Shown piece after piece: positions 38,101 through 49,244 of a stretch of 64,000 nucleotides of DNA. Below the pieces are notes generated by a model. That model ran no database searches and was not told the origin of the DNA. It was given only the letters and a program-made list of their open reading frames with translations. Location of the stretch: contig NC_133024.1 in the NCBI RefSeq assembly GCF_048771995.1, positions 115,039,501 to 115,103,500 on the forward strand, read 5' to 3'. This DNA comes from Taeniopygia guttata (lineage: Eukaryota > Chordata > Aves > Passeriformes > Estrildidae). Made by a program: the position numbers and the translations under genes. Each line of letters opens with the position of its first letter. Positions within the stretch are counted from its first letter, which is position 1.

Positions 38101-41100
38101 CTCCAGCCCCTTCCCAGCTCCCTCAGGAACTCTCCAGCCCCTTCCCAGCTCCCTCAGGAACTCTCCAGCCCCTTCCCAGCTCCCTCAGGAATTCTCCAGC
38201 CCCTTCCCACTCCGTTCCCTGCCCTGGACACTCTCAGCAAGCACCCCAAACATCAACTGCTTTTCCTCAGGAAAGGACAAGCATTTCCTCACCTACTTGC
38301 TGCATTAGAATATTTGCTTGACTTTTCCTGGAAATTCAGTGAATATTAACAAAGAGTTGATGCTGTCAAGTGTCTCAGTTTATCTGCAGTTACCTGCCAC
38401 AAAATCATTGTCTTTTCCTTTGATCAGCCTGCCATACTTTCCATGTTCCCCAAAACCCCACTGTTTGGGCCCTAGATGGGCAGAGGAATAATGAGTTTTC
38501 CTCTCCTTGCTTTGATGTCATAGGGGTGGGATGGGATGGGCTGTGAGTCCTTCCAACCCAACTCTTTTGTGACTTAAAGTGTGGCCTTGACACTTCTACA
38601 CTGTACTGTAAACAATTTATATTTCTCTGAACAACTTATATTTATCTGAACCATTTATATTATCAGGACAATTTGTCATGGCAATTTATATTTATCTGAA
38701 CCATTTATATTATCAGGACAATTTGTCATGGCAATTTATATTTATCTGAACCATTTGTATTATCAGGACAATTTGTCATGACAATTTATATTTATCTGAA
38801 CCATTTATATTATCAGGACAATTTGTCATGGCAATTTATATTTATCAGGACACTGTATGTTTATCAGCAGAGGGATCTGTCCAGCAGAAAGAGGTTTTTA
38901 GCCTCAGATTGACACAAACCAGAGAGTTTGTGGTGTGTGTGTGGGCAGAGCTCAGCAGGGAAATGAGCAGATGGAAAATCCTCCAGCAGAAGAATGCTGT
39001 GGCTCTTTGTGGCTCAGGGGTTTCTCTGGTGACACTGAGAGCAGAGCAGAACCAAACCCTGGGGAGACTTCGGAGCCTTTGTGGGCAGTAACAGCCCAAT
39101 CCTCCTGATACCTTGGGTTTTAAGATTCTCTGTTCTGTTTGGTGTGCAGCTTTCAGCTTTATATTAAGTGTTACTGGGATCTTTTCACAGCGTGGGGAAG
39201 ACAAAACAATCCTATTCCAGCTGGAGACTCAAGGAAAATCTCTTCAAACTTCAGGCCCAAAGCTCAAACAACGTGAAAAGAGGAGGACGGGCAAGCAAGC
39301 AAGGAGGATGAAACTTCATCATTTGAAGCTATTAATTGGAGAGTTGACTCCTGTATGCAGATGGACTAATAAAAATGTGATATCTCCTGACCAAGCGCTT
39401 TCACCCATCTTGGAGCCACCTGGGCAGAGCCAGGACTGTGGCTCTGGTGCTGCCCTGGATCCCTGGCAGTGCCCAAGGCCAGGCTGGAGCAGCCTGGGAC
39501 AGTGGGAGGTGTCCCTGCCGTGGCAGGGTGGGATTTAAGGTCCCTCCAGCCCAGTCTGGGATCCCATGACTGCACACTGATGATTTTGCATTTAGAAATG
39601 AGTCATTGCCCCTGCCAGCCTCAAAACCACCCAACAGATGTGGGAACCCAGAGCTTCCCTCTGGCTGCCCTGGCTGCCCTGGGACCCTGGCAGGGGTCAG
39701 AACCCCCCTGGACAGAGCCCCCAGAGACACTGGCTGTGATCTCTGTCCATGGAAAAGAGTTTTCAATCTCACAGGGTGAATTACAAGCTCTGAGTGTTTG
39801 ATATAAGTAATAATTAAGTGTGGCACGGGTGCAAAAGTAAATTTTAGGATGCTAGATAAGGGGTTCAAAGGAGACAGATGGAGGAAATTGGGTGTGCCTT
39901 GTCCTTTTTCTCCTTCTTCATGCCCTCCATGTTTCACTGTGGTGTTGGCATTTTTCTGTTGGTTCAGGCTGGGGACACACTGTCCAACGTAGGTGACAGA
40001 TATTGGCACGTTATTGTAAATCCAGCACAGGTAGTTTGTGGTATTTAATGTTTGTACCATCCCACTGAGGGCAGAGCCCCACACGCTGCCCTGCAGGACA
40101 GAGCTGCGGCAGGGCAGCAGAACATGTTAGAGATAAACAGAATAAACAACCTTGAAACAGCACAGACCAATTATGGCTTCTGCTTTGGCTGTGGGCTGAC
40201 AGACAGAGACTTTTTACAGTCTTGGGATCATCAATAGCTCAGATTCCGACAAGCAGACCCTTCAGTGATATCCCCTTTCTCCTGAGAGCTGATGCCAGCT
40301 CTGTCCCAGCTGCTCAGCCCCCTCCCAGCAGAGCCCACCCGGACCCCTGCGGGGCTGTGCCCAGCACTCACTGTTTGTCTCGGCCACGAAGGGAGGGGTG
40401 AGCACCCAGGGCGAGGCCAGGGCGCCCCGCTCGGCGCGCAGCCGGAGCAGGATGGTCCAGCGCCGCCGCCGCAGCTCGGGGGGGAACGGGCACCACGTCC
40501 GGGGGGTCTGTGCACAGCCCATCCCGCTCCAGGCGCCGTAGAACCCTCTGCAGAGCACAGAAAAACCTTCCCTTAGGCTGCAGGGCCAGGTGGGACCCGC
40601 TGTGTGTGCTGCCACTGCTATGTGGCTATGCTGTCACTGTGGCAGAGGTTTCACAGGCACTGCTGCGAGCCAGGGGGAAGGCTGGTAAGAGGATCCATGT
40701 TTACCCCTGAAAGAGCTTTCACAGAATTCCCAGAATTCCCAGGATCACTGGGATGGAAGAGACCTTCAAGACCACCAAGTCCAACCCAGCCCCAGCCCCT
40801 CAACCCAGCCCTGGCACCCAGTGCCACATCCAGGCTCTGTTAAACACACCCAGGGATGGTGACTCCACCACCTCCCCAGGCAGCCACTCCAGAACTTTAT
40901 CACCATTTCTGTAAAACCTTTTCCCTGATATCCAACCTGTATTTCCCTTGGCTCAGCTCGAGGCTGTGAGCTCTGGTTGTGTCAGTGCTGCCTGGAGAAA
41001 GAGCCCAGCCCCAGCTGGGCACAGGCACCTTTCAGGAGCTGTGGGGAGTGACAGGGTCACCCCTGAGCCTCCTTTTCTCCAGGCTGGGCACCCCCAGCTC

Positions 41101-44100
41101 CCTCAGGGGTTCCTCGCAGGGTTTGTGCTCCCAGCCCCTCTCCAGCCTCACTGCCCCCTCTGGACCTTCCCAAGGTCCTTCCCAAACGGAGGGGCCAGGC
41201 CTGGACACTGAACTCTACCAAGGTTATTGACATAGAAACTTCTTGCCCTGATTTTTAAAAGCATTAAGTTTTCTTTTATAGTTCTTTTGAAAGTTTTAAA
41301 GTTCTCATGAAACTCCTTTAGCCTTCTGATAATGTTTACATATTTGAGAATCAGAATTCCTACACAATTTCATGCATAAATTGAATAGGTTACATATTTG
41401 TGGGTGGAGAGAAATGATTGATCGATCTTTGAACCAGTGTGGTTGGAGAGGTAGTAATTCCATCCTCCAATCCAAAACAGTCACCTTTGGAATTCTATAA
41501 ATACCACATGTTTGAATAAAACTGGGTCTTTTTCTCTTTTGCACTTACCGAGCTCCTGTGTACTCATTTTGTGTCTGAGACAGACTGAAATTTTTTATTT
41601 CATGTCCAATAGCAACAGAAACCAAGAAAGAAAGAAGGATAAATAAGATAAACTTGAAACAGCCTGTCCCAATAAACACTTTGTTTGTCTCTGGTGACCA
41701 ATGAGTAAAGGGTAAACTTAAGAGTTTTGTAAGAATGTATAAAAAGCACGCATTAATAAAAAGAGTTTGAAGCCTTCTGAAAATTGAGTGTGGTGCTTGT
41801 ATTGCCTCCATCTCCACTACAACACATCACCATCTGTTGAAACCAGGTGGGGCAGCGTTCTTTAGCTCACCCATGATTATTATCAATGGCAGGCAAGGAT
41901 TTGAAGGTGATTTACCTGCCCTTGAAAAATAGGGCATGTAAATGGCAAAAATCAGAGGATTTGCAAATTGCATTATTGAACTTCTCAGCTGTTTGTTCTA
42001 TTCACTTTCCAGGCTGTTGCAAGCAAAACAGCTTCAGAGGAAAACCCACGTTAAGTGAAATGCCTTTCAATGCTGTAACAGTATTTACCGATGGCTCTGG
42101 GAAAACACACAAATCAAGAATAACATGGCATGACCAGACAACTAAAACCTGGGAGTCAGACATCCAAACAGCCAAAGGTTCTCCTCAAATTGTCAAATTA
42201 GCAGCAGTAGTTAAAGATATCCCTCACAACTCCAGGGGGGCAGCCTCTGTGAATGGCCAGCTGTCAAAACCAGGTGGGGCAGTTTTCTTTATCTCCTCCA
42301 CAGCCATCCCTCATAACTCTGGGGGAGTTTCTTCTGTTCATGGGCCATTAATCATTAATTATCTTCTGTCCATGGCCAGTGGGTATCCCTGCACGGCTGA
42401 GAAAATTCCATCATCCCATGGGGAGATGCTCAGCACAAGCATTCCTACCTGGATCCAATCTGACCTGGGAACAGCACAGCAGCCTTTGCCCACTGCATTC
42501 CCAGGGGAGCAGCTTTCTTCCCACTGCATTCCCAGAGGAGCAGCTTTCTTCCCCACTGCATTCCCAGAGGAGCAGCTTTCTCCCCACTGCATTCCCAGAG
42601 GAGCAGCTTTCTTCCCCACTGCATTCCCAGGGGAGCAGCTTTCTCCCCACTGCATTCCCAGAGGAGCAGCTTTCTTCCCCACTGCATTCCCAGGGGAGCA
42701 GCTTTCTCCCCACTGCATTCCCAGAGGAGCCCAGGCCCACCTCCCCCAGCCCTGGAGCTCCAGAGGAAAACTCCCCCCTTGTGCAGGATCCTGCTCCAGC
42801 AGAAGCACAGCTGGCACTGCAGGAGGGCTGAGCCACCCTGGGATGGGGCTGCTGCCACCTCCCTGACCCACAGCTGCCAGGGCTGCTCTGACTCTGGCAC
42901 TGCTTTGTTTTCTGTTTTTTTGTACTATTGCATTTGTATTTTTAATTTTCCTAGTACAGAACTGTTATTCCTGCTCCCACATCTTTGCCTGAGAGCCCCT
43001 TAATTTCAAATTTAGAACAATTCCGAGAGAGAGGGTTTGCATTTTCCATTTCAAGGGAGGCTCCTGCCTTCCTCAGCAAACACCTGGCTGTTCAAACCCA
43101 GACAATAAACCACCTGGACCACCACCCCCGTCCCAGCCAGCTCTGGTGAGACAAGAAGGTGTCACACAGCTGTGGCTTCACAAGGGTTAAACTAACCCCA
43201 GGGCCCACCCAGCCCCTGGGATCTGGGGAAATTTAAACTGGCCAGAGAGAATCAGGAAAGGCTGAAATTCTGTGCAGCATTTCTGGGTGTCCTCAGGGCT
43301 TCAATCTCTCCTCAGCTCAGAGGACACCAATGGGCCAAGGGCCTGTCAGTCTCCAGGAGCTGCTCCTGGAGACACATGAAAACATCTCTGATAAAAAATG
43401 CTTTTAATCTTTTTTATCTATTTTATTAAAGTCCATGCTTATTCATTTTCAGTGTTTCTGGGGTTTGTAAAACCAGTTGTTATCCTGCATGAGAACAAAA
43501 TGAGTTGGTTTTATTTACTGTTTACTCACGTTTTGTAATGGGCTGTGTACACCACCGAGCCATTCTCCACTGGAACAGGAGACCACCTCAGCAAACTCTG
43601 GAAGTTGTAGGAATAAACCTCCACATTTTTCGGCGCTGGTAAATAGGAAGAAGTTTCTAAAGGAAGAAGAGGAATAAAAAAAAATATATATATATTGATA
43701 CATTCAAGTGCACAGTAACCAAATTTTGGTCTCCAAATTCCATCACCATATATTAAATTTTCACTGATTTGTAGGTAAAACCTTTTCCTCTCCTTCTTCA
43801 TCTGTTTCCAGGGCTCTGCCATGTTCAGGTGGGCAGGGCTGGGATGGAATTCCCAGATTCCCCTGGATCCCTGGCAGTGCCCAAGGCCAGGCTGGACACT
43901 GGGGCTGGAGCAGCCTGGGGCAGTGGGAGGTGTCCCTGCCATAGCAGGGGTGGCACTGGGTGGGATTTGATGTCCCTTCCATCCCAAACCAGTCTGGGAT
44001 TCTGTGTATCCATGAATTCCAACCCCCTGTTTTTATTCATTCCATAAAGAGCATAAAGCGGAAAGCACCAAGCCCAGCACAAAACCACAAACCCCACCCA

Positions 44101-47100
44101 GCCCCCAGGAAGCCATAAACGAAGGTCCCAGGATCACCAAGGCTGGAAGAGCCCCTCAGGATCACCCAGTGCCACCCCAGCAGCACAAACAATGTGAAAA
44201 GACCCCACCGCAGCATCACCCAAACTCTGTCCCCAAGGCCACATCCAGACTCGTCCTGAACACTCCCAGACACCGACTCCAAACCTCCCTGGGCAGCTCA
44301 TCCCAAGGCCTGACCACTCTGTGAGGAAAAATTATTTATAATTTCTGCTCTGCCCCTCCCCTGGTGCCATTTGAGGCCATTTCCTCTTCTCCTTTCCCCT
44401 GGGACTCGGCAGCAGAGCCCAACCACCCTCCTGGCAGGGACTGTGCCGAGCAGTGAGCTCCAGGCTGAGCCTCCTTTTCTCCAGGCTGAGCCCCCTTCTG
44501 CTCTTTACACATTCTTTTTTTTTCTGGAAGGTTTTCCAGCCCTTCCAAGGTTTTTCCCTGCCCACTGGTGATCCCAGCAGCTGATCTGTTCTATCTGCAG
44601 CTCACGTTTGCCTCCCTGCACGACCCAGGTGGGCACCCAGTGCCAGGGCTGCCCACCCTGCCAGGGAACAATTCCCAATTCCCAATCTCCCACCCAGCCC
44701 TGCCCTCTGGCAGTGGGAGCCATTCCCTGGCTCCTGTCCCTCCATCCCTTGTCCCCAGTCCCTCTGCAGCTCTCCTGGAGCCCCTTCAGGCCCTGGCAGG
44801 GCTCTGAGCTCTGCCTGGAGCTTCTCCTCTCTTCTCCTCCCCCATCTCCCTCCTGCCAACCCTGAGGCCATTCCGGACACATCAGGGACACATCAGGGCC
44901 ACATCAGGGGACACATCAGGGACACAGCAGGAACACATCAGGGACACATCAGGGGCCACAACAGGGACACATCAGGGCCACATCAGGGGACACATCAGGG
45001 ACACATCAGGGACACATCAGGGGACACATCAGGGGACACATCAGGGGACACATCAGGGGACACATCGGGGACACATCAGGGGACACATCAGGGGACACAT
45101 CAGGGGACACATCAGGGACACATCAGGGCCACATCACAAGCCACATCAGGGACACATCAGGGACACATCAGGGCCACATCAGGGACACACCAGGAGCCAC
45201 ATCAGGGCCACCATCGGCCTCCAGCTCCTGGCCAGGAAGGGCACAGCAAAGGGAGGAGCTGTGTCTGAGGGACAGAAGGACAGACTGACAGGCCAGGAAG
45301 GCGAGGAGGACGATGACAAAAACATGACCAAAAAGGGACAGAGGCAGGCAGGGCCTGCAGGGCAGCCAGAGGCGAAGGGAAGGGAAATGGGGGCGGTGGT
45401 GGAGAGCAGGAAGGGCTGAGGAGGAGGAGGAGGAGGAGGGAGCAGCCGGAGACAGGGAGGAAGAGCAGAACCAGAAGCTGCCCTGGGATCTCTCCTGGAG
45501 CCTGCAGGGACCAGCAGGGAGGGAGGAAGGCTTTCCTCCTGTACCCCTCGTGCTTTTCTGGAGTGACTCCCTCACACCATGAGGGGCACAGAATAATCAG
45601 GGGATGGAGGGGCTTGGAAGGGACTTCACAGATCACCCAGTGCCACCCCCTGCCAGGGGCAGGGACACCTCCCACCTTGGCCTGACAAAGAACCGTGACA
45701 AAATGCCCCACATCACAGCAGGCAAGTTCTTACTCTGAAGAACAGAGTCTCCCAAGACACAGTCTGTTAACTTTTACATCAACGAGATCAGCAGATCAAG
45801 CACTCGAATCAAATTCTGGCCCAGGCTTCCCCGGGAATTTGGATTAATTTAAAAAGTTTGGGTCTTTTTGATTTCTACATTAAGTTGCATGAAACCCTAA
45901 GTCCAAAATACCGAATAATGAGTTGAGCTTTAGCTTTCCAAGAAAAGCTGTGGCTGCCCCATTCCTGGAAGTGTCCAAAGGCCAGGCTGAAGCAATCTGG
46001 GCCAGGGGAAGGTATCCCTGCCCATGGCAGGGGGTGGAACAGTGACATCAGCCTGTCATTAATGTCTCCCAGGTCTGTCACATTAATTTCTCAGCCTCAG
46101 CTCTGGGGCAGCACTCTCAGAACACACACACTGCCTTGGGCCACGTTCAGCTTTGCAAACCCCTGGGAGATTCCTCACGGCTTCCCAAACCATCCCCCTC
46201 TCAGGTGCTGGGAAGGCCCCCAAGGAGCCTTCTCTAAACTGGTGAGAAATTTTCACTTTCCAGTCCCACGGATCCTGTCTTGCACTCTCGCTGCTGGTCT
46301 GACATGTGGTGAGGTATCTCACACCATCTGTGCCCTCAGACCTCTGCTGCACGCCCTTCTACAGAATCCCAGGAAGCTCTGAGAGCAAAACACCACAGCA
46401 GCAATTCCCAGCACACCTTAAAAGTAAATCAAAAAAGAGCGATGAAGGACAGGGGGAGATGGGATTTTGGGAATTAGGAATTGTTCCCTGGCAGGGTGGG
46501 CAGGGCTGGGATGGAATTCCCAGATTCCCCTGGATCCCTGGCAGTGCCCAAGGCCAGGCTGGACACTGGGGCTGGAGCAGCTGGGACAGTGGGAGGTGTC
46601 CCTGCCATGGCAGGAAGGAATTTAAGGTTCCTCCAGCCCAGTCTGGGATCCCATGACTGCACATTGTTTATTTGCATTTAGAAATTACTCATTTCCCCTG
46701 TCAGCTCCAAAAACACTGCAGAGCTCACCAAAAACACTGCAGAGCTTATCACAGCCACCCCAGGGCTCACCAGCCCTCTGAGGCTGCCACGAGGGTGCCA
46801 CGAGGCTGAGGAACTGCTTTCTCAGCACCCAGAGAAATCTGAATTTCTGTCAGATCCCTCCCTCGCAGGGCAGGGACTGCAACTGCTGAAATCACGCCCT
46901 CAACTTCCTACTCATCTCCAGTTTGTACGGCCTAAAATAACACAATGAACACTTCAAACACGGCACCCACGGGTCCAAGCACCACTCAAAACCCCAAACT
47001 CCCTCAGGCAAAGACAGAGAGGTCCCATCCTTCCTTCCCACCCGGCAGGGCTTTGCACTGGGCTGGTTTTTCAGAGCAGCCCAGGAAGGCTCAGATTGTT

Positions 47101-48410
47101 TTTTCCTGCTGTGCAGAGAATCAATGATATTTCAAACCACGAGTCAGAACTTTCACCCAGCAGAGTGTGAAGCCACAATCACTGCCAGTGAAAGCAGCTT
47201 GGCTGGGGTGACCCACCCGTGTCCCAGCTCCTGCTGCTCCTCAGGGATTCCCCATCCCTTGTCCTGCATCAGCCCCCAGCCATTCTGCAAAGCTGGCAGG
47301 ACAGGAAGATGGGCTTTGGGGGATTTTGGGTGGACTTCTGCTGTTCCAGTGCACCAAAGTGGCTTCTCAGGGGTAGTGTAAAATTCCCATCCATGGCGCG
47401 GGGAGATCAGCTACCAGGCCCTTCCCCATCCAACCTATTTTGGGATTGGGGGATTCCCGGAGCTCCCTGGGAAGTCCCTGGCTGCAGGAGGCCGTGCCCT
47501 GGTTCGCGTCCAGCAGGTCAGGCTGGTCAGGCTGGTCAGGGTGGCCGCGGCCACCACCGGGACACGGCCACGGGACACGCGGAACCCACCGAGAGCCGCG
47601 GGGAGGCACAGGGGACACGGCCCCGGGCCAGCACGGCGGCACAGACCGCGCCCGCGGGCACCGAGCCCCGCAAACCGAACCCCGCAAACCGAGCCCCGCA
47701 AACCGAGCCCCGCAAACACTGAACCCCCAAAACACCGAGCCCCGCAAACACTGAACCCCCAAAACACCGAGCCCCGCAAACACAGAACCCCCAAAACACC
47801 GAGCCCCGCAAACACTGAACCCCCAAAACACCGAGCCCCGCAAACACAGAACCCCCAAAACACCGAGCCCCGCAAACACTGAACCCCCAAAACACCGAGC
47901 TCCGCAAACACTGAACCCCCAAACAAACACCGAGCCCCGCAAACCGAACCCTGCAAACACTGAATCCCCAAAAAACCGAGCCCTGCAAACACAGAACACC
48001 GCAAACGCTGAACCCACAAAACACCGAGCCCCGCAAACACAGAACCCCGCAAACAATGAACCCCCGAACACCGAGCCCCGCAAACACTGAACCCCGCATC
48101 CCCCCAAGCCCCGCAAACACCGAGCCGCACATTCCCCGAATCCCACAAACGCAAAATCCGCATCCCCCGAACCCCGCATCCCCCCGAACCCCGCACCCCC
48201 CGAACCCCGCATCCCCCGAACCCCGCATCCCCCAAACCCCGCACCCCCCGAACCCCCATCCCCCGAACCCCCATCCCCCCGAACCCCCATCCCCCGAGCC
48301 CCGCACCCACCCGCGGCCGCGGCCCGCGCCGAGCCCAGCAGCAGGAACAGCAGCAGGAACAGCAGCAGGAACAGGAGCGGGAGGGAGCAGAGCGGAGCCC
48401 AGCCCCGCAT
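32140..48410 (-). CDS. IFNGR2: Interferon-gamma receptor 2 (beta chain)
   Basis: Seven coding exons with GT-AG borders, from the 5' end: 48,311-48,410; 43,530-43,656; 40,372-40,547; 37,487-37,635; 36,410-36,563; 35,616-35,770; 32,140-32,301. They join without gaps into 340 residues, close to human (337). Phases 1,2,1,0,1,0 are those of class II cytokine receptors. Exon 1 is a signal peptide ([13 protein letters not shown], then a Leu/Phe core). Exons 2-3 form D1 ([35 protein letters not shown], close to human LRLRAELGALHSAWV). Exons 4-5 form D2 ([28 protein letters not shown]). Exon 6 holds the membrane helix ([20 protein letters not shown]), then [18 protein letters not shown], a Box1-like JAK2 site. 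The tail is short, acidic and unlike human (ends SEGPPQ). NGS, NTT, NVS and NSS sequons are present. It pairs with IFNGR1 and brings JAK2. Confidence 0.95.
32860..33778. repeat. 21-bp minisatellite in the last IFNGR2 intron, about 43 units
   Basis: Unit 'ggagtgtcccacagacccac' plus 'a', mixed with a 20-bp variant containing 'tcctgaaacccaca'. This is the largest array in the window. It yields long spurious frames (CGSVGHS-type repeats) on the minus strand. Confidence 0.97.
33838..34012. repeat. Tandem duplication of about 88 bp, 2 copies
   Basis: 'aggctgatcccttttattaa' to 'ctctgtcctgccccatg' occurs twice in a row (33,840- and 33,928-) with only a few differences, so it is young. Confidence 0.9.
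34120..35060. repeat. AT-rich degenerate tandem repeat in IFNGR2 intron
   Basis: Units of 35-60 bases around 'ttttactattttaatac' and 'ctgtacaagg'. The right half has a cleaner higher-order unit of roughly 110 bases ('aattacagggatattttttt'). Confidence 0.85.
35820..36200 (-). repeat. CR1 LINE 3' region (IFNGR2 intron)
   Basis: 'gaatcatggaatggtttggg' through 'ggaacaattcccaattccca' to 'ctcccagcctggctccagcc'. Minus orientation, about 380 bp. It starts about 50 bases from the membrane exon. Confidence 0.9.
37690..38215 (-). repeat. CR1 LINE 3' region with internal 31-bp tandem repeat
   Basis: 'ggggctggaaaagccctccc', 'ccctttccatggggaaattg', 'gagcctccttttctccaggc', then about five units of 'ttcccagctccctcaggaac' plus 'tctccagcccc' from 38,047 to 38,215. 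Minus orientation, the inverted counterpart of 20,880-21,345. Confidence 0.9.
38630..38850. repeat. 50-bp tandem repeat, about 4.5 units
   Basis: Unit 'caatttatatttatctgaac', 'catttatattatcaggacaa', 'tttgtcatgg'. The units are nearly identical. Inside an IFNGR2 intron. Confidence 0.95.
39440..39575 (+). repeat. CR1 LINE 3' end (IFNGR2 intron)
   Basis: 'ccctggcagtgcccaaggcc' to 'ccagtctgggatcccatgac', plus orientation. Confidence 0.85.
39890..40110 (-). mobile_element. Possible retroviral envelope fossil fragment
   Basis: A minus-strand frame contains [13 protein letters not shown], loosely like the surface-subunit region of avian retroviral envelopes. It lies in the intron next to IFNGR2 exon 3. 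The match is weak and short; it could be chance. Confidence 0.2.
40720..41215 (-). repeat. CR1 LINE 3' region (IFNGR2 intron)
   Basis: 'ggatcactgggatggaagag', 'ccaccacctccccaggcagc', 'ccctgatatccaacctgtat', 'cctgagcctccttttctcca'. Close to the canonical CR1 3' UTR, minus orientation, about 495 bp. Confidence 0.92.
41230..42420 (+). mobile_element. Endogenous retrovirus fossil: LTR-like pieces and pol RNase H fragment
   Basis: LTR-like features: 'tctataaataccacatg' with AATAAA at 41,515, and a second promoter-like block at 41,690-41,830 (TATAAAAAGCACGC, AATAAA). From about 41,886 the plus frame encodes a piece of Pol of the avian ERVK/alpharetrovirus-like type. The RNase H start [19 protein letters not shown] is clear at about 42,070-42,130, and [14 protein letters not shown] follows. 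Gag, the rest of Pol and Env are absent. The element is broken, a remnant in IFNGR2 intron 2, sense to the virus and opposite to the gene. 42,230-42,420 may be further remnant. Probably old to moderate in age. Confidence 0.7.
42480..42735. repeat. 31-bp minisatellite, about 8 units
   Basis: Unit 'ccactgcattcccagaggag' plus 'cagctttcttcc', 30-32 bp. It directly follows the retroviral remnant. Confidence 0.95.
43828..44010 (+). repeat. CR1 LINE 3' end (IFNGR2 intron 1)
   Basis: 'gggctgggatggaattccca' to 'accagtctgggattctgtgt', plus orientation. Confidence 0.9.
44120..44520 (-). repeat. CR1 LINE 3' region (IFNGR2 intron 1)
   Basis: 'caggatcaccaaggctggaa', 'aacactcccagacaccgact', 'tgagcctccttttctccagg'. 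Minus orientation, a different subfamily from the short GC-rich copies. Confidence 0.85.
44630..44860 (-). repeat. CR1 LINE internal 3' UTR fragment
   Basis: 'gccaccctgccagggaacaa' to 'ctctgcctggagcttctcct'. Minus orientation, with no terminus attached. Confidence 0.85.
44875..45210. repeat. 11-12-bp minisatellite, about 29 units
   Basis: 'acacatcaggg' or 'acacatcagggg' repeated, with 'ccacatcaggg' variants. Confidence 0.95.
45590..45685 (-). repeat. CR1 LINE 3' scrap
   Basis: 'ggaggggcttggaagggact' to 'ggcagggacacctcccacct', minus orientation, diverged. Confidence 0.6.
45955..46045 (+). repeat. CR1 LINE 3' scrap
   Basis: 'cctggaagtgtccaaaggcc' to 'catggcagggggtggaacag', plus orientation, diverged. 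Confidence 0.65.
46450..46655 (+). repeat. CR1 LINE 3' end (IFNGR2 intron 1)
   Basis: 'ttgttccctggcagggtggg' to 'ccagtctgggatcccatgac', plus orientation. Its right flank resembles that of the copy at 39,440-39,575. Confidence 0.9.
47680..48065. repeat. 32-bp minisatellite at the start of IFNGR2 intron 1, about 12 units
   Basis: Unit 'aacaccgagccccgcaaaca' plus 'ctgaacccccaa'. It continues, more diverged, as 18-bp-like 'cccccgaaccccgcat' units to about 48,300, right up to the exon 1 donor. Confidence 0.95.
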
Positions 48411-48740
48411 GGCCCCGCTCGGCCGCGGGTCCCGGAGCGCGGCCGGGCCGTGCCGGGCCGTGCCGGGCCGGGCTGGGGCGGCCGCACGCTCCGACCCCGC
48501 AGCGCCACCGCTCCGCCCCCGCACCGCCGCTGTCACCGCCGCTGTCACCGCCCCCGGGGGCTGAGCCCGGCCCGGCCCCGCCCGAGGGCGCTGCCAGCCC
48601 CGGCAGGGCCGGGCAGGGGCGGCCAGGGCGGTGCCGCGGTCCCCTGGCCCTGTCCTGCCCCTTCTCCTGCCCCTGGCCTTGTCTCTGTGCCGGCTTCGGC
48701 CCCTTCTCCTGTGCTGTCCGAGTACCTGCCCCGTCCTTTC
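48300..48740 (-). promoter_or_regulatory. IFNGR2: IFNGR2 CpG-rich promoter and exon 1 surroundings
   Basis: Very GC- and CpG-rich sequence covering exon 1 and about 330 bases upstream on the minus strand. No TATA box seen. A duplicated 'accgccgctgtcaccgccgc' lies at 48,520-48,550. The promoter call follows from position next to the signal-peptide exon. Confidence 0.55.
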
Positions 48741-48754
48741 CTGCCCCTGTCTTC

Positions 48755-49155
48755 ATCCCTATCCCTTATCCCATCCCCATCCCTATCCCCATCCCCATCC
48801 CTTATCCCCATCCCCATCCCTTATCCCATCCCCATCCCCATCCCCATCCCCTATCCCCATCCCTTATCCCTATCCCTTATCCCATCCCCATCCCTTATCC
48901 CCATCCCTATCCCCATCCCTTATCCCCATCCCCATCCCCATCCCCATCCCCATCCCCTATCCCCATCCCTTATCCCTATCCCTTATCCCATCCCCATCCC
49001 TTATCCCCATCCCTATCCCCATCCCTTATCCCCATCCCCATCCCCATCCCCATCCCCATCCCTTATCCCATCCCCATCCCCATCCCCATCCCTTATCCCA
49101 TCCCCATCCCCATCCCCATCCCTTATCCCCATCCCTATCCCCATCCTTATCTGTC
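48755..49155. repeat. (CCCATC)n-type array, about 400 bp
   Basis: Mixtures of 'cccatc', 'cccatcccttat' and 'ccctatc', with higher-order units of about 100-140 bases. The minus strand is a long run of GGG/GGAT repeats with G-quadruplex potential, directly upstream of the IFNGR2 promoter. Confidence 0.95.
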
Positions 49156-49244
49156 CCCTATCGCTATTCTTGTCCCTACGACGCCCCTGTCCCCTGTCCC
49201 TGTGGTTGATGTGAGGACATCTCACCCCGGTTTCTCCGGCTGCA

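Noticed and set aside
42359-42900. Minus-strand frames with CSGEESCSS / GMQWG repeats
   Set aside because: Translations of the 31-bp minisatellite next to the ERV remnant.
48755-49155. Possible interstitial telomere repeat
   Set aside because: The unit is CCCATC/CCCTTATC, not CCCTAA, so it is not vertebrate telomere sequence.
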